Shown one piece after another: positions 16,501 to 23,129 of a stretch of DNA of 23,579 nucleotides. The DNA comes from Flavobacterium psychrophilum. Its GTDB lineage: Bacteria; Bacteroidota; Bacteroidia; Flavobacteriales; Flavobacteriaceae. The notes beneath the pieces are model-generated. The model did not search any database, was not told where the DNA came from, and saw only the letters and a program-made list of their open reading frames with translations. How positions within the stretch are numbered: position 1 is the first letter of the stretch; every line of letters begins with the position of its first letter. A program made the translations under genes and the position numbers. The stretch is taken from contig QFQM01000063.1 of the NCBI GenBank assembly GCA_003243255.1, positions 1 to 23,579 on the forward strand, written 5' to 3'.

Positions 16501-18636
16501 CCTTCCGTTACTTGCAAGAAGTTTAAAGTTAGTACCAGGGTCACCGTTTAGTTTAGCCCAAAATTCTATAGAGAAATCATCACTAAGTACATCGTTCATA
16601 ACCGTACCCGGTATTGCCATTTGCGGAGCACCTGCAACTTTAAGCACTTCACCACGTGTAGTTTCAAAATCAGCTTCTGTCAGGATAGTCTCGTCAGAGA
16701 TAATTCTTCCGTAAAGCACTAATTTATCAAGAGCACCAATGAACTTTTTACCTTCAAAGTTATTACCCACTTTTATTTCAGCAGCCGATGCTACCGGAGA
16801 AAGTACGTTAGTCCATGACTGGATAACAAAACCATTGTAGTACAGAGACAGTTTTCTTCTAACATTATCATACTTCCATACAATATAAGCCCATGAATGA
16901 GGCAAAAGGTTGTATTGGCTGGTATAAGTAGTATTAGTTGCATGGTCTTTATACGTTAGTTTACCATTAGCATCTAATCCAAAAGAAACACCTGTACCAG
17001 CAGCACCATTAGAAAGTATCGTAGAACCATTTGCCTGGAAAGCTTCAGGTTTTACCCAAAAAGCAAGGCTAAACGGACGGTTATGGAAGTTTAGAGACAA
17101 AGCATTCGGTACAGTTACCGATGAATTTTGACCAAAGCTTAACGCTTCATTAGCCACACCATCCCTGTCATTTACATAAGATACTCCTGTAGCTGTAGCA
17201 ACATGGCTGTAAGTTGAAGCATCAGCAACTGAATTGCTCATGTTCATCTGAAGCTTAAGCGCATCAGCATTCTGGCTTGTAAGCATGTCTTCGTGAATGA
17301 TAGTCTCAAAATATGGAACTCCTGTAGGGCCTACATATTCCACTTTCATTCTACGGTCATCTTCAGGACCGTAAACATTGATCCTTAAATACGTTTGCTT
17401 AACACCTGTCATAAGGTAATCGCTTCCGTAATTTACATTATGCTGACCATTACCAATGTCTGAGTTAAGGTTACCTGATAAGATATCGTAAAGCGGATAC
17501 TTAACATCGCTACCTTCACGAATCATGAATTTTTGCTCATGAATATCGGCACTTAGAGACAATACACCGTTGATGTTATTATCACGGATGTAGTTTACAA
17601 GTTCAGTTCCCTGTGCGCTTGCACAAAAGTTCCTTCCACCACAGTTACGCTCAAATGATGGCGTACCGTTGATAAGCACTTTAAATTTAGCTGTAGACGC
17701 TAAAAGTGCACCTTTAAGCCACGCCATCTGGTCAGGCCCAAGGTGAGCCAGAGTACCATCGCGGTAGCTACGGTTGTCCATTAAAAAGTACTCAACATCT
17801 TTGTACTTGTATGAAGAGAAAAGTCCCGGGCCTTCAGGAGTACTGTTGTACTCAGGGTTGGGCCACCAGTCTTTAAATATCTCTTTCATTTCACCTAACG
17901 TTGGCATTGTTTTGTTAAACTCGTTAGGTCCTGTGTCATGATTATCTGTAATAGCCAGCTGAGGCATTGCCTTAGTCAGGTTATCGTGATAATCCCTGTA
18001 AAACATGTAACGGGCAAACGCCATGTCTTTGTTTGCCCAGTCGTCAACACCATCAGGACATTGTCCCATTGCGTGCTGAAGACCTAAAAGGTATACGGCA
18101 TCACCCAACCAAATCATCATGTCGCTTCCTTCCTGCGCCATAACGTTAAACATGTTCGGGTCACCGTTAATATGTGTCGCAGACTCCGGTATGTCTATAC
18201 AACGTGTAAGGTCGTATATTCTACCACAGCCGCCAGAAAGAAACTCAAAATCATCTATGATCTCCTGTTCATTTCTGATAGTTGCCACTCTGTTTGAAGC
18301 AACACCATTAACCATAACCTTAGCAGTATAATTACCGCCAGATACAAGGTTGGTGTACTCATAAGAGCGTAGGTTATACCCTAAACGGGTATCAGAATTG
18401 TAAACCGTACCGGTTAGAAGAGTGCCCGGCGCGGCATTTTCAGACATGGAAATGGATAAAGCATTTCCGGAGCCTGTGTTGTTTTTGGTAAGCACCCATA
18501 CCCTTACCTTATTGTTATAAGGCGGGCTCATCATGGGGCCATACACAATTGAATCTCCAGGAATGATCTGGGCCTGTAACCCATAGCTCACCCCAAGGAA
18601 AAACAATAAACTTAGAAAGAGAAAATTCTTTTTCAT
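10519..18636 (-). CDS. Giant secreted double phosphatase: PhoD-like, LamG x4, jelly-roll x2, PhoX-like, PKD, T9SS
   Basis: A 2705-aa exported protein with two unrelated phosphatase families in one chain. Order: signal peptide (1-22); PhoD-like region (27-447) with GGCGRIYD (C137), WLGDAVY (D179, Y182), TDNHD (230-234) and SADIHEQ (D364, H366); LamG1 (495-658); three units of LamG plus spacer (660-1024, 1025-1387, 1388-1748); two jelly-roll modules (1750-1920, 1929-2095); PhoX/DUF839-like region (2097-2525); PKD (2527-2612); T9SS type A sorting domain with YPNP (2627-2630). PhoX landmarks are EGYLSVNQE, NCSGGLTPWGTIITAEE (C2214, matching the conserved iron-binding Cys), GRMNHE, YYGEDGG, GVEDCEISP and DNLTFDDKGNLWVLQDG. 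Both families are known as Fe/Ca phosphatases, so release of phosphate from mono- and diesters is inferred. ATG 18636 is chosen: a promoter lies just upstream, and a TTG at 18702 falls inside it. ATG 18645 is a possible alternative. Confidence 0.9.
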   Translation of the reverse strand: MKKNFLFLSLLFFLGVSYGLQAQIIPGDSIVYGPMMSPPYNNKVRVWVLTKNNTGSGNALSISMSENAAPGTLLTGTVYNSDTRLGYNLRSYEYTNLVSGGNYTAKVMVNGVASNRVATIRNEQEIIDDFEFLSGGCGRIYDLTRCIDIPESATHINGDPNMFNVMAQEGSDMMIWLGDAVYLLGLQHAMGQCPDGVDDWANKDMAFARYMFYRDYHDNLTKAMPQLAITDNHDTGPNEFNKTMPTLGEMKEIFKDWWPNPEYNSTPEGPGLFSSYKYKDVEYFLMDNRSYRDGTLAHLGPDQMAWLKGALLASTAKFKVLINGTPSFERNCGGRNFCASAQGTELVNYIRDNNINGVLSLSADIHEQKFMIREGSDVKYPLYDILSGNLNSDIGNGQHNVNYGSDYLMTGVKQTYLRINVYGPEDDRRMKVEYVGPTGVPYFETIIHEDMLTSQNADALKLQMNMSNSVADASTYSHVATATGVSYVNDRDGVANEALSFGQNSSVTVPNALSLNFHNRPFSLAFWVKPEAFQANGSTILSNGAAGTGVSFGLDANGKLTYKDHATNTTYTSQYNLLPHSWAYIVWKYDNVRRKLSLYYNGFVIQSWTNVLSPVASAAEIKVGNNFEGKKFIGALDKLVLYGRIISDETILTEADFETTRGEVLKVAGAPQMAIPGTVMNDVLSDDFSIEFWAKLNGDPGTNFKLLASNGRVNGNSTGISFEFPDSNKLNVVIGNNTSGWNTISEQGAAWNVGEWNHVTVTAVKNGQLKYYVNGEFVAQTNFGQYVGNTWGLGLGYSPSYTGAVQAELDDLRVWEKALTPEEIKQHMHYALQGTETNLALYYDFAPTTEGANTITSKGSVPHVITLNGGTLAPATSPVAVMPLDYQTTVKGKWSKNNAVNAAGLSLPDNITNYASNVVIGKKNDATLEAVPGSSTLSYAKGGWKIDPVSTPFASVKMNLSEVLATKFDSIANVAGKYFLIKKETETSYQTVGEGDFDGQNVTFHNANLMEGEYFLAWDVATFSLGRGGALSLTGGHQVAIPSADINPTLSGEFTMEFWVNMTQDPGNNTPLVSNHGRINNNTTGLSIEMPDNNSISAVFGTNTNNWNSINTGTQLIVGEWNHVAVTAKPGESIKLYLNGELKATNTYAAFVPNTNWNFAIGRSLNYNSQTISKMDEFRIWNKVKTAEEIKAQMHYGVKTTDNNLVYNLTFDQENNGTIDNTGTQANGIAYTSAQIIDATSPVADLNEAFPKVAGNWSIKNETDNGLYVKADIDSFASNLVTGRNTDNTVLPLGTVENTSYVKGGWNFNALSLETATLQADLSKIFANPTQIDNLAEQFMLIKGDPASNYQTVATGVSVEGKIDFENVALTAGNYYLAFETDVNSVIAEQGGTLELGQGHEVLIPKEGVNQALSGPFTIELWARLTQTAGANTKLVGFTSLTGGNFGWEMEFLGNQTLQTIMGKGAAGGWNSLNSTKVWAVNEWNHTAVTYTPNGEFKFYINGELMSSMPVTQFTPNANNLALGKNVANNSPTRSTIDEFRIWTKAKTIEEIREDMYLTMPAATADLPYNYTFNHDDNGFIVNAGSQQVEVGYTNAHIIPATAPVRDMEAPYRNKVTGNWSVKNDDRNGLFLADVIESKENNVVIGKQAGGEVLHILNETANDTLYLSTPWKMAALYMENGSPKADLSKIFTNLNDVQLIAQTYFLIKGNPAEALEIAATGTKLGNIVTFGEMPLDGTPVYLAWKNEPEYPVGSFPIAAQSIWKYNDSGANLGTDWRTNEYDDASWLFGNGILGYGDPNQNTTLSYGADAQNKHITTYLRHTFNVEDASAIGTLKFKVLRDDGVVVYVNGVEAFRDNMPQGEITSSTTALAAVNDAAETTFYEFTTENLLQTGENVIAVELHQAAANSSDLGFDMAVDFNLPPLAPAAYPLPKGSEWTYLDNGTDQGTTWSTPAFNNTEWKKGVAPLGYGDPMNTVVSFGPDSANKYITTYFSRDIQIDLAGLTDEVDFGLRRDDGAVVYVNGVEVIRDNMPTGVIDYLTHSTNTIDGADEKRYYVYEIPKTVFVDGINRISVEMHNRDQSSSDIGFDLYVQNTQDLAVNCDAPHIGCFESITPTAQQNHLIISEDHRFQLIFKEGEQYTIGGGNVPGNHDYTAYIPKAGSSTEGYLSVNQENSPGGVSMLNLHLNEDTNLWVVESSQAVDFYNQDLVSTSRNCSGGLTPWGTIITAEEDTAAGDANGDGYQDLGWLVEIDPATAAVKEYGNGKQEKLWALGRMNHENIVVSADQKTAYYGEDGGTHCVYKFVADTPGNLTSGKVFVLKLDLALSNDEPSSATATWVQVPNTTQSDRNNLNTVAGTLGGTNFNGVEDCEISPLDGKIYFTTKGKNRVFRFRDNGDTITEFETFAGGMNYNIETANGSVSEPWGDGNDNLTFDDKGNLWVLQDGGLNYIWVIRPDHKQSNPNIKLFASMPAGSEPTGLTFTPDFKYGFFSVQHPSGNNAAQQDATFGDVNFNKSASVVFSLDRDLGAHTPVADFEANVTTINEGETVTFTDLSTNNPTAWAWTFEGGEPATSTEASPTVTYNTPGTYNVSLVTSNIAGTSAAADKADYILVEEVLGTENPLKGMVTMYPNPTDGAVTIEVNNEAGNDVIVEVFDITGRKVSETKGQSIAGNQKVELNLSGVAGEQVFVIRVHVGNKTGTYKLLKKQ
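12352..13389 (-). repeat. Two tandem galactose-binding-like jelly-roll modules within the double phosphatase
   Basis: Residues 1750-1920 and 1929-2095 share the same landmarks: SIWKYND or SEWTYLD at the start, LGYGDP, NKHITTYL or NKYITTYF, DDGVVVYVNG or DDGAVVYVNG, FRDNMP or IRDNMP, and SSDLGFD or SSDIGFD. The pattern is that of a discoidin/galactose-binding-like beta-sandwich often attached to secreted Bacteroidota proteins. They sit directly before the PhoX-like region. Confidence 0.75.
13393..16659 (-). repeat. Three tandem ~365-residue LamG + spacer units within the double phosphatase
   Basis: Units span residues 660-1024 (16659-15565), 1025-1387 (15564-14476) and 1388-1748 (14475-13393). 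Each has a LamG/concanavalin-like fold with SIEFWAKL, TMEFWVNM or TIELWARL and GEWNHV-type strands. A spacer of about 140 residues follows, marked by GKWSKN, SNVVIGK, KGGWK, LSKIF, YFLIKG and YYLAF. The units are similar in protein but diverged in DNA, so the duplications are old. LamG domains usually bind glycans or proteins; the spacer fold is not one I can name. Confidence 0.8.
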
Positions 18637-18674
18637 GTTTGGCATTTGTGAAAAATTAGTAATTAATAAAGCGC

Positions 18675-18702
18675 CAAAAATAGCTTCACCAAATGCCTGC
18701 AA
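18675..18702 (-). promoter_or_regulatory. Bacteroidota-type promoter of the PhoD-PhoX gene
   Basis: On the minus strand, TATTTTTG (complement of 18675-18682) is an exact TAnnTTTG match. A TTG (complement of 18700-18702) lies exactly 17 bases upstream. Transcription would start near 18668, leaving about 32 bases before ATG 18636. The site excludes the longer TTG start at 18702 and so decides the start codon. I see no obvious Pho box, but Bacteroidota Pho boxes are poorly defined. Confidence 0.7.
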
Positions 18703-18983
18703 TCCTATAAAGCATTTTAAGGTTGCATTACCTGAAAATGATAATTAAGAGAATTTATTGTTAAGTTAACTTTGGGGAAATGAAGAAAAATTCTACGCAG
18801 GTACAATTTACATTGAACTATCCACAAAAACCTTATAGTCATAAAAACCATACTCGCAATAATTTTAGATTTTTAATCCTAAAATCTAAAAAAATAAAGT
18901 ATTAATATTAAATTAACTCAAAATTGCTCTATTACCTCAATCTTATGAAACGTAAGATTTTACTTTGCTTTCGGTTACAATTA
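18703..18983. other. AT-rich intergenic spacer between the phosphatase promoter and the peroxidase stop
   Basis: This stretch holds no credible gene. It contains an AT-only 11-bp inverted repeat (TTTTAGATTTT at 18863-18873 with its complement at 18881-18891, 7-base loop). That hairpin could be a weak terminator for the peroxidase gene on the minus strand. The T-rich part lies within the stem, so the call is uncertain. Confidence 0.4.
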
Positions 18984-20954
18984 TTAGTTTAAATGTGAAC
19001 CTGAAGGATTATCTGTAAGTGACTCCATAAAAGCAATAAGGGCTGCAATTTCTTTTTTAGACAGATTGAGATGATCAGGAGGAAGCGTCTGGTTTGGAAC
19101 TTCATAAGTAAGCCCCAGTCCGGCCGCACCACCTTTATTATAAAATGCAATTACTTCTTCCAGAGTATTGTATGCACCATTATGAAAGTAAGGCGCGGTA
19201 AGTTTTACATTACGCACCGTCATTGTTTTAAACGATCCCCTGTATATCTCCTCATTATCTTCAACAATCATATTGCCAATACGCCCAAAATCCTGGTCTA
19301 CATCCATCGAATTTGGTTTTGCTAGTACACCCAGCACTTCGCTTTCGTTCTCGTGGTACAACGGAGGCACAAGTCCGCTAAAGGTAGGTGCATAATGGCA
19401 TGTAGCACAGGCTGCCTTACCGGTAAAAAGGTTAAAACCAAGTTTAACCTGCGGTGAGATATCTTTTATCTCCCCTCGGGCATAACGGTCAAAAGTACTG
19501 TTGAATGACCTTAGCGAAGCCACGTAAGACGACAAAGCAGCCGAGAAACGGTATCGATTAATCTCAGTACCTGCTCCAAAAGCTTTTTCGAATAGCATTT
19601 TATATGAAGAATCGTTGCTTAGCTTCTTAATCAATTCGGGAAAATTAGTATTGAATTCCAAATGGTTTTCAATAACGTGTTCAGCCTGTTCTTCAAGATC
19701 AACAGCACGAAGGTCATAAAAATACCTGTCGGAGAATATGGCATTTATCAGCGACGGTGAATTACGTAATACGCTCTTCCCCTCTACGCTGGCCAGTGAT
19801 TTGGCAACACCATCAGAAAAAGCCATTTCAGGGCGATGGCAGGATGCACAGCTCATCTTTCCATTACTGCTTAATGAAGTATCGTAGAACAATTGCCTGC
19901 CTATCTGTCGTAATGCTTCACTATCATCACTTTCTTTAAGTAATGAATAATAGTACGGATTTAGAAAATCTTCCGAAAAGATACCGTTGCTGTATGCGTT
20001 CCACGAAGATGTTTCTCCGCTTATTTCTTCGGTACTCTTTATATGGAGGCTTATCTGCATCTGTCGGAGTGACTCATATAAAGGATTGATATGTTCCATT
20101 AAAAAGGCAAGCCTGTCAAAACTGTCAAAATCCTGATTTTTGTTCAGGTAGTTTACAGCATTTTTTATCCTGAGCTCTAATTGTTGCCTTTCTGTTTGTG
20201 TAAGCCTTTGTAAAAGGGGCTTTAAAATTTCCTGCATACCGCTGAGCGAAGCTGCTGCTTCCTGCATAGCATTAAGCGAACCGGGAGTATCAAACCCTGT
20301 AACACCCATTGTAAAAATACGAACCAATTCAAGCCTCACTGCTTCCATCACTTCATGTTCGTAAAAATAATTACGCCTATTAATAGCATCGACCAATACT
20401 TTAAATGAATCTTTAAGCGTCGATGTAAGAATTACTATTTCTTCTGCATTAATATCATCTCCACTAAAAACAGTTTCGTCCAATACCTGTAGACCAACAG
20501 GCGCTACTACTCTTTGTACACCACGGTAATGATCAGTATTGAGATGATCTATTGGCAGTGTCTTACTATATTCCTCGGGACTGATACCGTAATAATTATT
20601 GGTGTTGAATTCCTCTTTTACCGGATAAGGATCGAGATGGTTAAGCGGCGCACCGTTAATGTAAGATTTTATATGTTTGGGGTAATAATATTCCAAGACA
20701 CCTTCAGCCTTTTTAAAAGAAATTCTTGTCTTTTTAAGCTGATGCTGAAGCTGTTTAAGAGAATTGTCTCCCTGCCGATATAGTACAGCTACTGTATTAA
20801 GAATTTCAATCTCTTTGTTTAAAGATTCTATCTGAGATGTAATTACAGGACGAAATTCATCCTGATAATATTCATTTTCTTTGAAGTTGAAAACAGGCCA
20901 TAACCAGATTGTTATAATAAAAACCAATAAAGGTATAGAAAACTTGATATTCAT
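18984..20954 (-). CDS. Di-haem cytochrome c peroxidase/MauG-like protein with long N-terminal extension
   Basis: A 656-aa envelope protein. Residues 4-24 form a hydrophobic signal or anchor. About 300 helical residues with no recognised motif follow, then a CCP/MauG region (about 340-645). Two c-type haem sites are visible: CASCH (369-373) and CATCH (516-520). Family motifs include LFYDTSLSSNGKMSC, RNSPSLINAIF, FYDLRAVDLEEQAEHVIEN and TAPYFHNGAY (H591). Classical members reduce H2O2 with electrons from small cytochromes; MauG-like ones oxidise proteins. This one is about twice the usual 320-370 aa, so its reaction is open. ATG 20954 is preferred: a TTG at 20975 would fall inside a good -7 promoter element. 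It lies upstream of the PhoD-PhoX gene on the same strand, but that gene has its own promoter, so they are probably not one operon. Confidence 0.85.
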   Translation of the reverse strand: MNIKFSIPLLVFIITIWLWPVFNFKENEYYQDEFRPVITSQIESLNKEIEILNTVAVLYRQGDNSLKQLQHQLKKTRISFKKAEGVLEYYYPKHIKSYINGAPLNHLDPYPVKEEFNTNNYYGISPEEYSKTLPIDHLNTDHYRGVQRVVAPVGLQVLDETVFSGDDINAEEIVILTSTLKDSFKVLVDAINRRNYFYEHEVMEAVRLELVRIFTMGVTGFDTPGSLNAMQEAAASLSGMQEILKPLLQRLTQTERQQLELRIKNAVNYLNKNQDFDSFDRLAFLMEHINPLYESLRQMQISLHIKSTEEISGETSSWNAYSNGIFSEDFLNPYYYSLLKESDDSEALRQIGRQLFYDTSLSSNGKMSCASCHRPEMAFSDGVAKSLASVEGKSVLRNSPSLINAIFSDRYFYDLRAVDLEEQAEHVIENHLEFNTNFPELIKKLSNDSSYKMLFEKAFGAGTEINRYRFSAALSSYVASLRSFNSTFDRYARGEIKDISPQVKLGFNLFTGKAACATCHYAPTFSGLVPPLYHENESEVLGVLAKPNSMDVDQDFGRIGNMIVEDNEEIYRGSFKTMTVRNVKLTAPYFHNGAYNTLEEVIAFYNKGGAAGLGLTYEVPNQTLPPDHLNLSKKEIAALIAFMESLTDNPSGSHLN

Positions 20955-20972
20955 TAGCGTTATATAATTATG

Positions 20973-20997
20973 CAAACTTATATTCGCTATGTAGCAA
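20973..20997 (-). promoter_or_regulatory. Bacteroidota-type -7 element of the peroxidase gene
   Basis: On the minus strand, TAAGTTTG (complement of 20973-20980) matches TAnnTTTG exactly, 18 bases before ATG 20954. The nearest TTG (complement of 20995-20997) is 14 bases upstream, shorter than usual, so the -33 part is doubtful. The element sets the start codon at 20954. Confidence 0.5.
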
Positions 20998-21512
20998 TCG
21001 TGTTATGTTTCCATTAAGAATAGTTAAAGAAAGTTGCCTGTTACAAGCATATGAAAATTTAATATGCGTAAAATAAAACAGAAATTATTCATAATAATAC
21101 TGATTTGTTGATTATTAACTATACCTAATTAATTGCAGTTGGACTAAGGTCTTAACAGTTAACATAAAAAGAAAATTATAATGTCTTTGCTCTATAATCA
21201 AATTTTTATTAATATTTGTTCTAATTAAACCAAAAAGCTGTGAAACCAACATTTAAACATTCAAAAAAAGCATTTTACCGGCGTCTATATTTCTTTTTTG
21301 ATTAAACGCACATTATATCAATACGAAGAACAAAAAAGAATTTAAATATCTTTTAGTAAAAGATTGATTAAAACAAAGTATATCAACACTTTAAAGTACA
21401 TCAATCTTATTTTAAAATATTTAATCTTACACTTTTTTTGAGTATCAATGCGTTTTTTCAATTGAATGCAATTCTTCGATGATTATCCATTTAGACCAAT
21501 ACCAACATAAAA
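20998..21512. other. Long AT-rich divergent intergenic region before the TPR regulator
   Basis: About 515 bases with no credible gene between the peroxidase promoter and the regulator start. The right half has a perfect 7-bp hairpin (ATCTTTT-agt-AAAAGAT, 21348-21364). It also has a 9-bp inverted repeat AAGATTGAT (21360-21368) / ATCAATCTT (21400-21408). No exact TAnnTTTG element was found for the regulator. These symmetries may be operator sites or chance in AT-rich DNA. Confidence 0.4.
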
Positions 21513-23129
21513 ATGCTATCAAAAAATATAAAAAAAATATACTATTGCCTGTTTTTACTATTAATCAGCAATTATCTCACAGCAAATACAAAAGCAGTTT
21601 GTGATTCACTTATTAAAAAAGGCAGTGAATCGTTTAATAATCGTGATTATGTACACTCCTTGGAATTTTACACAGAAGCCCGTTCTATTGCAGCTAAAAA
21701 CAATTGGAACAGACAGCTTTATGATGCAACCTTTAATATTGGCAACACCTATTATGAAATGTTTGACTATGGAGAAGCATTAAATTATTTCCTTGAAAGT
21801 TACACCATAGCATTAAGTAAATTAGATGTAAAAGATGAAATCGCATCGCTTAATAATATTGCAAACCTTTACACCAAAGAAAAAATATACGATAAAGCGA
21901 TTGAATATTATTCTAAGGCATATGAACTGGCAAAAGATAAAAACATTGCCAGTCGTAAAGGTTTGCCTATAATGAATATAGGATATATTTACAATAAACT
22001 GAATGAACCCCAAAAGGCAAGAAGCTACATCATAGAATCTCAAGAATATTTGGAAAGCGATCATCTTTTGTCTTCCAAAGTTCTATTGATTGAAAATGAT
22101 TTGTTACTTGGCAATTCTGAAATAGCCAAAAAAGAAGCGTTTGAGCTATTAAACGACCCTAATAATTCGAAAGCAATAAATCTGGATATATTCTTATGGT
22201 CATTAATATCGAAAAGTTACCTGCTCGAAAAAAATTATGAGACGGCATCGCAATATGCTTTAAAAATACTGGAAAAAAAGCCGGTAATAGACATTCAAAA
22301 GGACACATACCAATTACTCTCAGATATTTACAGGAGTAGTGGTAATCTCACTAAAGCCATATCATATAAAGATTCAATTATTTCGGCAGAAAAGAAACTA
22401 AATGATATAAAGAACGGGAGATTGTTTGAAAACAACAGGGTAAAGTTTGAAATCCAGGCTTATAAAGAACAATTACAGGTAAAAGAACACGAAATTACGC
22501 GTGAACGCTGGATAGTATATTTTATACTTGGGATTGCACTTGTAGCAGTACTTTTTACATTTATAGTTCTTAGGCAAAAACGAATAATTGCAGAGAGAAA
22601 TCAAAAAAATAGTGAACTCAACCTCTTACGTGAAAAAAACAACAGCCTCATTCTTGAACAGAAAGTTTTGAACTCTATAAAAGAGCAGGAAAGGCTTAAA
22701 AATGAAGTTGATACGAGAAACAGAAAACTTTCTGCCAAGGCTTTACATCTTTCCGGCAGAAATGAATTAATTGAAGAAATACTCGATTATCTTTCGAAAA
22801 GACCTAAATATTCTAAAGATAGTACATTAGCATCTTATGTACAATCCCTGAAACATCATATCAAAACGGATAATGACTGGGACGATTTTATTGCCCATTT
22901 CCAGGAAGTAAATTCAGGCTTTCTTTCAAGGCTTAAAGAAGCCCACCCTAATCTAAATATTAGTGAAATACGATTCATAGCATATATGTATATGAATCTG
23001 TCTTCCAAAGAAATTGCACATCTTCTCAACATTACTTCAGATGCCTGCAAAAAGAGAAAAGAACGTCTTGTAGCCAAAATGGATTTACCGAAAGATCGTG
23101 ATTTATATGGTTACATTGCAAACCTATAA
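21513..23129 (+). CDS. Membrane-anchored TPR regulator with C-terminal LuxR-like HTH
   Basis: A 538-aa putative one-protein sensor and regulator. Order: signal peptide (about 1-24); TPR repeats (about 35-300), for example NIGNTYYEMFDYGEALNYFL and NNIANLYTKEKIYDKAIEYY; a single transmembrane helix (333-353, WIVYFILGIALVAVLFTFIV); a charged coiled coil (354-410); a C-terminal region (473-530) with LNISEIRFIAYMYMNLSSKE and IAHLLNITSDACKKRKERL, which fits a LuxR/GerE-type helix-turn-helix. The arrangement puts the TPRs in the periplasm and the HTH in the cytoplasm. It is common in Flavobacteriia and lacks a phosphoryl-receiver domain. It probably senses an envelope partner or ligand and controls nearby or distant genes. 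Target genes cannot be told; the exported-protein gene just downstream and the divergent peroxidase gene are the nearest candidates. Confidence 0.8.
   Translation: MLSKNIKKIYYCLFLLLISNYLTANTKAVCDSLIKKGSESFNNRDYVHSLEFYTEARSIAAKNNWNRQLYDATFNIGNTYYEMFDYGEALNYFLESYTIALSKLDVKDEIASLNNIANLYTKEKIYDKAIEYYSKAYELAKDKNIASRKGLPIMNIGYIYNKLNEPQKARSYIIESQEYLESDHLLSSKVLLIENDLLLGNSEIAKKEAFELLNDPNNSKAINLDIFLWSLISKSYLLEKNYETASQYALKILEKKPVIDIQKDTYQLLSDIYRSSGNLTKAISYKDSIISAEKKLNDIKNGRLFENNRVKFEIQAYKEQLQVKEHEITRERWIVYFILGIALVAVLFTFIVLRQKRIIAERNQKNSELNLLREKNNSLILEQKVLNSIKEQERLKNEVDTRNRKLSAKALHLSGRNELIEEILDYLSKRPKYSKDSTLASYVQSLKHHIKTDNDWDDFIAHFQEVNSGFLSRLKEAHPNLNISEIRFIAYMYMNLSSKEIAHLLNITSDACKKRKERLVAKMDLPKDRDLYGYIANL

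Noticed and set aside
12352..16659. Tandem repeats as a possible CRISPR array or mobile element
   Set aside because: The repeats are protein-domain duplications, long, diverged and in frame, without short identical direct repeats, spacers, a transposase or terminal inverted repeats.
18637..18702. An N-terminal extension of the PhoD-PhoX protein from a TTG codon
   Set aside because: The TTG is the upstream part of an excellent promoter, and the -7 element lies inside the extension. The signal peptide begins at ATG 18636.
18863..18891. AT-only hairpin as a firm terminator of the peroxidase gene
   Set aside because: The stem has almost no GC pairs and no separate T-run after it on the minus strand, so it is mentioned only as a weak possibility in the spacer entry.
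20955..20975. A seven-residue extension of the peroxidase from a TTG codon
   Set aside because: The TTG is inside an exact TAnnTTTG element, and ATG 20954 starts a proper signal or anchor sequence.
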